Positions 41,413 to 50,500 of a DNA stretch of 64,000 nt are shown here, piece after piece. How positions within the stretch are numbered: the stretch's first letter is position 1; each line of letters starts with the position of its first letter. A program made the position numbers and the translations under genes. The DNA is from Lachnospiraceae bacterium (GTDB lineage: Bacteria > Bacillota > Clostridia > Lachnospirales > Lachnospiraceae): the NCBI GenBank assembly GCA_021202465.1, contig JAJQCZ010000066.1, positions 1 through 64,000 on the forward strand, in the 5' to 3' direction. The notes under the pieces are model-generated. The model saw only the letters and a list, made by a program, of their open reading frames with translations, was not told the origin of the DNA and did not search any database.

Positions 41413-42371
41413 CTTGCATCATTCCTTTCTTTTGGCTTGGTTCGCTCAAGCCCCAGCTTGAAACAAAGAAAGTCATTGAAATCCTTACCGCCTGGCGGTG
41501 GGGAATCAATGACTTCATACTTACTTGGAAGAATTGCCTGCAATGCTGCGGTGGCTTTCCTTCCCACTTTGTCATTATCAAAGTGAACATAGAGCTTCCT
41601 GACATGAGGATGCTCTGAAAGAAACTTTTCAAGGGCAACTGGGATGGTGCTTTCCTCGATTTTTTGCTTCGGCATATACACGCCTGCAAGGGATAGAAGC
41701 GTGTCTTTTCTCCAGTCCTCTCCGTTCATCTTGGCAAGGGTTGCGTAGGATAAAAGGTCTATGGCACATTCAAACAGGTGAACCTCAGTGCTATCTTGGC
41801 CTAAGATACGGAAAGAGTAGTGCTTATCGCTTCCCGAACAGTCGCCCATCAAGCGGCTTTGATTGGTTGCCCGATAGGACGCATACTTAGGCTGATTCTC
41901 CCCGTCATAACCGACGCACACCAGGTTGTGGTAGGGTAGGCTTTCAAAAATCAAGCCCTTGGCGATGCAATATTCGATGATAGCATAGTCAATACCCCTG
42001 CCGAAAAGGTACTCTGTAATGATATTGTTGGTCGTACTTTTCTCCGGCAGGAGCAGAACCTTGGGAGGCTCCACCTTGGGCTTCGGGATGGTAATACTCG
42101 GTTGAATTGCCGCCTTGCCCATCAAGGTTTCAACGGCTTCTACGAAAGAATAATCCTTGACCTTGACCAGATAATCCAGCGCAGAATAGCCGCCAATCCG
42201 CCTTGACCACCACATCCATTTGCCGTTTGAGATCTTCAAGCTGCCGTGGGTCTTGGTAGTATAGTTGTTTGCCGATATACGGACAAGCTCATTCGGCTCA
42301 AAGGTTTGGAGGTAAGTCAGCAGGTCGATTTGCCTTGCTTGCTCAATCACCTCTGGCTCAATATACGGCAT
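41409..42371 (-). CDS. DUF3991/Toprim protein (primase-like)
   Basis: This is 320 residues from ATG 42371; a longer open frame to 42491 overlaps the previous gene. Residues about 10-80 resemble the DUF3991/CHC2-like region (MWWSRRIGGYSALDYLV). A C-terminal Toprim domain has LFECAIDLLSYATL and LYVHFDNDKVGRKA, the latter holding the acidic metal-binding pair. It may prime complementary-strand synthesis of the transferred element. No zinc-finger Cys set is present, so it is a reduced primase-type protein. Confidence 0.78.
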   Translation of the reverse strand: MPYIEPEVIEQARQIDLLTYLQTFEPNELVRISANNYTTKTHGSLKISNGKWMWWSRRIGGYSALDYLVKVKDYSFVEAVETLMGKAAIQPSITIPKPKVEPPKVLLLPEKSTTNNIITEYLFGRGIDYAIIEYCIAKGLIFESLPYHNLVCVGYDGENQPKYASYRATNQSRLMGDCSGSDKHYSFRILGQDSTEVHLFECAIDLLSYATLAKMNGEDWRKDTLLSLAGVYMPKQKIEESTIPVALEKFLSEHPHVRKLYVHFDNDKVGRKATAALQAILPSKYEVIDSPPPGGKDFNDFLCFKLGLERTKPKERNDAR

Positions 42372-42375
42372 ATCC

Positions 42376-42705
42376 TCACCGGCTTTCCTTTCCAAGCTCC
42401 CGCTTGAGGACGGTATCCGCCCGGCTTTCAATGCAGTCCCGAATGATGTCCATATGCTCTGTTTCTCGGTTGGTAAACTCCTTGAAAACATCCCCCAGAG
42501 GAGCAGGAGATTTGAGCAAAGCTTTCGCCTGCTTGGGGTTTAATTCCACCTCCTCCATTGCCATCACAATATCCTCCCGAACCGTATACTCGTAAGCATG
42601 GTTCAGAATATCCTCCGGCGGCTGCGTGGAAAGCCAGTCCCTGTATCGCCTCTGTTCTGCCTTCATCTTTTCGTAAAGCTCCGTGTTGTAATCTCGTTCG
42701 TTCAT
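42376..42705 (-). CDS. DUF3848 family protein
   Basis: This is 109 residues, all helical and charged. NTELYEKMKAEQRRYRDWL and ILNHAYEYTVREDIVMAME are the DUF3848 pattern found in ICE operons. Its role is unknown. It ends 4 bp before the start of the Toprim gene. Confidence 0.75.
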   Translation of the reverse strand: MNERDYNTELYEKMKAEQRRYRDWLSTQPPEDILNHAYEYTVREDIVMAMEEVELNPKQAKALLKSPAPLGDVFKEFTNRETEHMDIIRDCIESRADTVLKRELGKESR

Positions 42706-42758
42706 TGCAAAATGCCTCCATTTTTCATATATTCATAACCAATCATCGGCTATGTAAA

Positions 42759-42788
42759 TGGCGGTATGAATCAAAGCTCATACCGCCA
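42759..42788 (-). terminator. Hairpin after the methylase-helicase gene
   Basis: TGGCGGTATGA (42759-42769) pairs perfectly with TCATACCGCCA (42778-42788). It lies 4 bp past the helicase stop; a short TTTAC follows on the minus strand. It may act as a partial terminator or as an mRNA 3' end protecting hairpin. Confidence 0.5.
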
Positions 42789-42792
42789 AAGG

Positions 42793-44684
42793 TCAGCGTT
42801 CCGGCGCTCGAACCGGTCTGTCTGGTTCCGCTTCGCCCTCATCCGGCGCATCATCGGCAAGCTCATTTTCCGGCTTGTCGAGGTTCAGGAGGATATTCAG
42901 CGCATCTAACCTTGCGATTTTGACTCTCAGTTCTTCCTCTTTTGCAAACGGCTTTTCTACTTCCGCCTTTGCAGTTTCGAACTGCTTTTCGGTGTTTTCA
43001 AGCTCAACCCGGTGGGCTTCCAAGCTCTCTGCAAACCGTTCAAGGGCATTGTCAATACGGGTCAGGTTGCCGTAAATATCCTCGCCCAGCGTGACGGTAC
43101 GGGAGGTTTTGCCCCGTATTTTCACCTCGTAGGTTCTCTCCATAGTATTGAAGCTAAGCTCCAAGGCGAAGCCACGATACTTACCAAGGGGAACCGGCTC
43201 AGGGGATGTCATTGCCCTGCAAGCTTCAATGATTGCCTTACCTGCTTCGGCTTTTTCATCGTAGAAAACGCCCTGAACCTCCATCCCAATATACTTGTCG
43301 CCGTCCGGCTTCAGGTGTTCCTGAACCGTCTGCACATCGCACTTCAATCCTGCAATGGTTTCCCTTAGCCTTGCAATCTGCTGCGGGTAGTATTTGATGA
43401 TCTTGTCCTCCAAGGCATACTTTTCAGACAGAAAGCTGGACTTTAACAGCCGCAGCTTCTGCACCTGAATGTCCAGGTCCATCTTTTCCTTGATATGCGG
43501 GTTGCCGGTTGCCAGCATCTTGATTTCTGCATAGCTAAGCGCCATTTCATCAATATCTTCGGCAGACCGAACCGGCGATTTGCTGGTCATGATCTGCGAA
43601 GCAAACCGCTGCTTGCCCTCAATTAGCTGATAGAGATAGGCGTCGAAGGTTCCCTCCGTCACATATCGGTAGATGTCTACATCGGGATTCTGGTTGCCTT
43701 GCCGGATGATACGTCCGCTGCGCTGTTCAAGGTCGCTGGGCCGCCAGGGACAGTCAATATCATGCAAAGCAATGAGCCTGTCCTGACAGTTTGTTCCTGC
43801 TCCCATCTTTTGCGTAGAACCTAAGAGCACACGAACCTCGCCCTTGCGTACCTTCTTGAAAAGCTCCTGCTTTTTCGCCTCGGTGTCCGCTTCATGGATA
43901 AACTTCACTTCTTCAGGCGGAATGCCTTTGGCAATCAGCTTCTTTCGGATGTCCGTATAAACGGAAAACGACTCATCCGATTTGGGTGTAGAAAGGTCGC
44001 AAAATACCAGCTGCGTGGACCGCAGAGCGGCAGTTTCGTCCCAAATGCGGTAGATATTCTCCGCGCAGGCATTGACCTTACTGCCCGGAAAATCAGGCAG
44101 CATGGGGCTAAGCATACGCTGATCCAGCGCCAGCTTCCTGCCGTCGTTGGTGATTGTGAGCATATTATCTGTGCTGGAGCTCACCATGCCGTTTCGTACT
44201 CTCTCGGCTCGTTTTGCCAGTCCTGCCACCATTTCTCTTTGCGTCTCCGAAGGCTTGACCGCTATCGTGTGGTAATGAGCCTCCGGCACAGGAAGCCGAA
44301 GCATATCCGCCGTTTTGATGTCCGCTACCTCCTTGAACATTGCCATCAGTTCGGGGAGATTGAAGAAGCGGGAGAACCTTGTTTTCGTCCGGTAGCCGGT
44401 TCCTTCGGGCTTTAGCTCCACGGCTGTCACCGTTTCTCCAAAGGCTGATGCCCAGGCATCGAAGTGCTGAAGGTCGTTCTTGACCAGCGTACTATACTGC
44501 AAATACCTCTGGATGGTGTAAAGCTCCACCATGCTGTTGGAGATTGGGGTGCCTGTGGCAAACACCACACCACGCCCACCTGTGATTTCATCGAGGTATC
44601 TGCACTTCATATAAAGGTCGGAGGATTTCTGGGCTTCGGTCTGGGCAATGCCGCCCACATTCCGCATTTTGGTGTAAAGAAACA
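42793..44684 (-). CDS. Methylase-helicase, second exon (SNF2 C-terminal part)
   Basis: The exon begins at 44684 straight after the intron; reading resumes as LFLYTKMRNVGGIAQTEAQKSS, which continues exon 1 in frame. Helicase motif III/IV-like FATGTPISNSM follows, then VLLGSTQKMGAGTN and RSGRIIRQGNQNPDVDIYRYV (motif VI), and a long coiled-coil. The last 40 residues are acidic. Alone this piece (about 630 codons) has no start near a ribosome binding site, so it depends on splicing. Together with exon 1 the protein would be about 2600 residues. Confidence 0.85.
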
Positions 44685-44762
44685 ATGACGATAGGTAATC
44701 GTTTGGGCGCAGTGTGCGGCGCAGCCGCACACTCGTTTCCTCCCGATTTTCCCCCGTCTCAC

Positions 44763-44792
44763 GCCGGGCGTGCACCTTTCAGCGCACCCGGC
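44763..44792 (-). ncRNA. Group II intron domain V
   Basis: In the minus sense GCCGGGTGCGC, a GAAA tetraloop and GGTGCACGCCCGGC form the compact two-step hairpin expected of the catalytic domain V. It lies about 75 nt after the stop of the intron protein; the following segment contains GATTACCTATCGTC, a candidate domain VI with the branch adenosine. Confidence 0.65.
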
Positions 44793-44866
44793 CTACCATC
44801 AAATTGACTTACTTTCTCTGATTTCGATGCCTTTGTACCCTCACGAGTACAATGCACTTGTAAATT

Positions 44867-46792
44867 TCACGTTTTGAGTTTGTCTCTGTATTTCTGGATT
44901 TTGCGTACCGTCTTGGCATCCATGCCAGCCGGTATCGGACTGTTGTGTACCATGCGATGACATGGTACACAGAGCCATGCCAGATTCGGAACTTTGTTGA
45001 TTCGTTCAATTGGAAGCCCAGGATTCACATGATGACAATGTTTTGCATTCTCCTCGGAGAAATATTTCCCGCAGCATTTGCACTTACCCTTGTCCCGGTT
45101 GTAGGCATACTCCCGGTTCATAAAATACTCGAAGTTGGCTTTCCAACCTTTGCCTTTGGCATAAACGGATAGCGCTATATCCTCCGGCGTATTGATGGAG
45201 GGACGGTCACATGGCAATGGCTTATGCTTGGAACGATAGTTCACATAGCGCCTGCGGCCATCTTCGGTGTATGGGGTCATCTTCTGGTCAAATGGCTTGG
45301 TTTCATATTTGCTGTGCGTAATAAACGCATAGGTTATCCCAAACCATTTACCCTCTATTGGAACTGCGAATGTCTTGCTGTCATACCCCTCATGTCGATG
45401 AGGCAGATTGCTCAGTGTTCTTAACGGCACCTGCATTTGGTTGTACTGTTTTGGGAATAGATTCTTCCATACCGCCAAGGCCGTGTTGTTGACACGGCGG
45501 TCTATGGCGTGGTAGGCAAACGAACAGATGGACGGTTGCAGATACTGCGCCAGTCCCATAATCATGGCATTGACGGATTGAATCTGTGCCGCCTGTGTAT
45601 TAGGCTTCGTGTACAGTCCAATCTTTCTGACCTCCGTTTGTATGGCATGAATCTTTTTGGACAGCCGCCCCATGTCCGGGAACGGCTTACCAACCAGATT
45701 CTCACTCCATGTTTTGGGGTCAGGCGTTTTTCGTTTTCTTTCTGCTTTGACCACATAACCGAGGAAGTGTATGCCGTTTGCTCTCAAGTCGGTGACATAA
45801 GTCTTCTCCTGTGACAGTTCTAACTTCATGCGGTACTGAAAATACTTTGTCAGTTCACGTTTCATGCGGAGTGCTTCCTGCTCCGTAGAAGTCAAAATCA
45901 CCCAGTCGTCTGCGTAACGGTAATTGTACTTGGGTGTGATTCCTGCCCATTTCAGCCTTCTGGTATCGTTACATTTGTGTTTGCACTGTCGGTGCGGTTC
46001 CATATAACAGCGTCCTACATACCAATCAAAGTCATTGAGATACACATTGGAGAGCAGGGGTGACAAAATGCCGCCCTGCGGTGTTCCCAGCTCTGTTGCA
46101 TGGTATAGGTCTTGGTCGATATATCCAGCTTTTAGCATCTGGCTGATAATTTTCAAAACCCGCTTATCATGGATTCCGATTCGCCATAGCTTTTTCAGCA
46201 ACAATCTATGATTGATGTTGTCAAAACAGCCTTTTATATCGCCCTCCACTGCCCACACAGGCTGGTCTTGCGACCTTGCACCTGCATTTATGACATTGAT
46301 AATATCCCGAATGGCGTGCTTCTGTGCCCGATATGGGCGAAAGCCATAGCTGTGCGGGTAAAATCTCGCCTCGCATATTGGCTCAAGTATCAGCCGCATA
46401 CATTCCTGAATAATCCTGTCCAGAACAGTAGGGATTCCGAGAGGCCGCTTTTTGCCGTTTGCCTTTTCAATATATTTCCTTCTGGCTGGCTTTGGCTTGT
46501 AATTGGAGAAATTCGCTTGAATCAACTGTAATAATTCTTCTTTTGGCATTTGCAGATACCTGTCCATTTTCACCTGATCCACTCCAGCAGTTTTACTGCC
46601 TTTGTTGGACTTGATGTTATGAACAGCGGTTACGATGGTAACTTTGTTTGCCATCGCTTCCAACAGCCCGGTAAATGAAACACCCTGACCTGACTTTTCA
46701 TAAAGCAGGTCTTGAAACTGTTTCAGTTCTGCTTCTGTTGAAAATCTGACGCTTAAATGCACAAGGTTCTCACCTCGCAGTTCGTCACCCAT
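44867..46792 (-). CDS. ltrA: Group II intron reverse transcriptase/maturase with HNH endonuclease
   Basis: This is 641 residues. The RT fingers and palm include TPQGGILSPLLSNVYL and the catalytic NYRYADDW near residue 290. A maturase (X) region follows, and the C-terminus has an HNH endonuclease: CKCCGKYF, HCHHVNP and LCVPCHRMVHN. The protein helps the intron splice and move into new DNA. All key residues are present, so the intron looks competent. The start ATG 46792 is preceded only by a weak site; a start further in is possible. Confidence 0.92.
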   Translation of the reverse strand: MGDELRGENLVHLSVRFSTEAELKQFQDLLYEKSGQGVSFTGLLEAMANKVTIVTAVHNIKSNKGSKTAGVDQVKMDRYLQMPKEELLQLIQANFSNYKPKPARRKYIEKANGKKRPLGIPTVLDRIIQECMRLILEPICEARFYPHSYGFRPYRAQKHAIRDIINVINAGARSQDQPVWAVEGDIKGCFDNINHRLLLKKLWRIGIHDKRVLKIISQMLKAGYIDQDLYHATELGTPQGGILSPLLSNVYLNDFDWYVGRCYMEPHRQCKHKCNDTRRLKWAGITPKYNYRYADDWVILTSTEQEALRMKRELTKYFQYRMKLELSQEKTYVTDLRANGIHFLGYVVKAERKRKTPDPKTWSENLVGKPFPDMGRLSKKIHAIQTEVRKIGLYTKPNTQAAQIQSVNAMIMGLAQYLQPSICSFAYHAIDRRVNNTALAVWKNLFPKQYNQMQVPLRTLSNLPHRHEGYDSKTFAVPIEGKWFGITYAFITHSKYETKPFDQKMTPYTEDGRRRYVNYRSKHKPLPCDRPSINTPEDIALSVYAKGKGWKANFEYFMNREYAYNRDKGKCKCCGKYFSEENAKHCHHVNPGLPIERINKVPNLAWLCVPCHRMVHNSPIPAGMDAKTVRKIQKYRDKLKT

Positions 46793-47524
46793 CTTTCAGG
46801 GAGTTATTGGATTTTCCTTTGTGAAATTTACAAATCAATTTGACTCGTACCCTTCGCCGTGGAGCATTTCAGCTCCGTGTGACTGGCATTACCCAGCCCA
46901 GACTACTATGGTACGGCTGACTTCCTGTATTTTTCATTGTGCTGCATCACTCCGAATACAGGCTCTCAAACGTTCCCAAATCTCTATCCTTGTGGTCGAA
47001 TGACCGTTGAAACCCTTAGGCTGCTACCTTACACCGGGAAAATCTAATCATGCCTTGAACCACAGTTGCCGCATGATTCCTTGTGAACATTTCATTCCAC
47101 AGGGCGTATGCAGAAAAACCAGCCACACACGCTTTTTCCAATTTTCACCCTTTCGGATGCCTTCAACTCTTACGATGCTGCATAGCTTTCACTTACGGAT
47201 AGCCATAGGTTTCGGAAACCCGCACCATTATTATCCATGCACTGTTGCCAGCGTTTAGGTTTTCAGGTTACGACTTCACCACGCTTTGCACCCCATTTCC
47301 TTGCAGGGAAATGACGCACAGTGGAGTATTAGTTCTCGTACTGCCTGCGGCTTGGCAAGCCGCTATTGGATTACTCCTTTCCGGCATTGGTTCTGTACGG
47401 CAGGGGAATTACACCCCTGTATTCGAGATTTGAGTTCTCTGTGATATTTTCTTATTGCTAAGTGCAATCACATGGTGCTTTTCGTCCTTGTTGCCAGCAA
47501 GGGCTTATGCACAACGTTTCGCAC

Positions 47525-50500
47525 AGTTCTTATAAAAATGACTTTCGTCAATAAAGAGCCTGTCTATTCCCAATTCTTCAAAGGTCACCAGGTCATCCTT
47601 GCGGCTTTGGTCATTTAGCTTTTTGAGCTTCAGCTCCACCGACTTCTTGGATTTCTGTAGCTGCTTGACTGTGAAGTTTTCTCCCCGGTTCCGCTTTGCT
47701 TCGGAAATTCCGGCAAGGATTTCTTGCAGCTCCTGCTCCAAAATGGCTCGCTGCCGCTCAATGCTCATTGGGATCTTCTCAAATTGGCTATGCCCGATAA
47801 TCACGGCATCGTAATCACCTGTGGCGATTCTTCCGCAGAAGCGCTTACGGCTTTTGGTTTCAAAGTCCTTCTTGGTGGCGACTAAGATTTTAGCGGCAGG
47901 ATAGAGCTGCAAAAACTCCGCCGCCCATTGCTCTGTCAGATGGTTCGGTACGACAAACAGGGATTTGTTGCATAAACCAAGCCGTTTGGATTCCATTGCT
48001 GCCGCCGCCATTTCGTAGGTCTTGCCTGCACCTACACAATGGGCAAGCAGCGTATTGCCGCCGTATAGAATATGGGCGACGGCATTTTTCTGGTGCTCCC
48101 GCATTTCGATTTCCGGGTTCATGCCGCTAAAAGTGATGTGACTGCCGTCATATTCACGGGGACGCACCGAGTTGAATTTCTCGTTGTAGATGCGGCATAG
48201 CCGCTCACGCCGAGCGGGGTCTGCCCACACCCAGTCCTGAAAGCCCTGCTTAATCAGCTCCTGCTTGGCTTGGGCGATTGCCGTTTCCTTGGAGTTTAGG
48301 ACAGGCTTTTTCTTCCCGTCAGGCTCCTCAACATAATCGAAGATGCGGACATCTTTCAGATTCAGCGTTTCCTCAATGATGCGGTAGGCGTTGATGCGGG
48401 GTGTTCCATAGGTGGAGTAGGCTTTCACATTGGCACGGTCATAGGTTTTGTTCTCAATGTTCCACTCGGAAGTGTACTTAGAGTAGTGTGCCTTGATTTG
48501 CCACTGTGCATAGCGTGGGGTGTCGAGAAACTCGAAGATAAACTGCTCGACAATCTCCGGCGGCACCCAGGTGGAGCCGAGGCGGACAAAGATTTCACTG
48601 GCAGTCAGGTCTTTTGGCTGCACCTTTTCCAGCGCTTCCACATTCACCGTATAATCTTCGGGATAAAGCTCGGCAGACTTTCTCGCAACTCGCAGCTTTT
48701 CCCGGACATTGCCGGAGAGATATTCATCCGCCATCAGATACTTGCTTTCCGGGTGGTCGCCATACTCATACAAAGGGTTTAGGAAAATCACACCCTTCAG
48801 CTCGGAGAACAATTCCTCCTCGGTTTTCCCGGATAGTGCGGACATATACTCCATATCAATGCAGGCTTTCTCACCGATGGAAACGGCAAGCGCTTCACTG
48901 GCGGTATCTACAGAAGTGACAGGAGTGTGCGGCTTGATGGTGCGCTTATAGAACATATCCGCCTTGCGTTCAAGCTGTCCATCGTCCCCTAAAACCTCCA
49001 AAGCGGAGAGGAGAGAGAAGGAGCTGTCCTGCGAAAATGCGGATACATTGGCACGGCTGTTGATGAGGCCGTATTTGCTGGTAAAGCTGTCATAGATGCG
49101 ATTGAGCTTTCCCTGCTCCTCTCGGATCTCGCTGTCGGGGTAATCCTCGGTCTGCATTTCCAAAAGGCGGCGGACGGTGTCCCGAATGGCAATCATGCCC
49201 TTTACCCTGTTCGCTGCCGTTTCGGAAAGTGTCACAGGAGCCATGCGGGAATTTTCCCGGTAATACACGGTGTCGTTCAGCACCGTGTAGGAGAAGTTCC
49301 GCACAGTTGGGTCGGCGGGAATGGAAGTATCCTCTTCAGACAGCTCCTCATCCACCTGATAATCCGTGATTTCACCGTGAATATTGGCGACGGCTTCCTC
49401 AATCTGGTTGGCAAGGTCAGCTCCGGCATAGGGAATGACCGTCTGTTCCTCGCCAAATCTGCCTGATACGGTTTTCACCTCACCGAGAATCATTTCCGGG
49501 TGCTGCACAAAATAGGCGTTCATCCGATTGCCGTTTTCGTCCACATCCAGGTGTACCCAGTCCGGCTCAATGTCAATCAGGCGGTCACGCTTTTGCAGAA
49601 TAAGAATATCCGAAACGACCTCCGTCCCGGCATTGCCCTTGAAGGTGTTGTTGGGGAGACGAATAGCACCCAGCAGCTCCGCCCTCTGAGCAATATACTT
49701 TCTTACTGCGGGGCTTTCCTTATCCATAGTGCCTTTGCTGGTGACGAGCGCCATCACACCGCCTGGGCGAAGTTTATCCAGGGATTTTGCAAAGAAAAAA
49801 TCATGAATCAGAAAGTGGTACTTATCATACCGCTTATCCAAGACCTTGAAATCCCCGAAGGGGACATTTCCCACAATGCCGTCAAAGAAGCTGTCTGGCA
49901 GTTCCACATTTTCAAACCCCGCAGCGGCAATCGAGCTTTTCTGGTAAAGCTGGGCTGCGATCCCTGCGGAAATGGTATCCAGCTCAACGCCGTAAACCTT
50001 ACTCTCCTGCATGGACGATGGCAGCATCCCAATAAAGTTGCCGATACCGCACGAAGGCTCTAGCAGATTCCCCGTGCGAAAGCCCATCTGCTCCAATGCC
50101 TTGTAGATGCCGGAAATCACGGCAGGCGGCGTATAAAACGCAGTCAGCGTACTTTCTTTTGCAGATTCATATTCTTCGGGTGTGAGAATGGTGAGAAGCT
50201 CCAGGTATTCGGTGCCCCAGGCATCGTTGTTTTCGTCAAAGGCTTCAGAAAGCCCGCCCCATCCGACAAAATTCGACAAAATCTGCTGTTCCTCCGGCGT
50301 GGCGTATCGGTTCTCTGACTGGCACTTTTTCAGAAGCTGGATTGCCATCACATTCCTGCGGAAGCGTTCCTTCTTGCCAACCTCCGCAACCTCGTGGGAA
50401 GTCAGGTCAAAGTTATGCCGGTCAGCCATGGGAATTTCCGGGTGCAAGTCAAAGCTCTGGACGGAGGAACGCTTGGGTGATGCAAAGGCGGGGCTGGACA

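Larger units (their letters stand above)
44685..47524 (-). mobile_element. Group II intron inserted in the methylase-helicase gene
   Basis: The intron begins with the group II start GTGCG (47524 downward) and ends with AT at 44685, 2840 bp. About 730 bp upstream of the encoded protein hold domains I-III and the last 180 bp domains V and VI. Removing exactly this interval joins KN to LFLYTK in frame. It is on the same strand as its host gene, as needed for splicing. No fragment or second copy is visible in the window. Confidence 0.9.
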
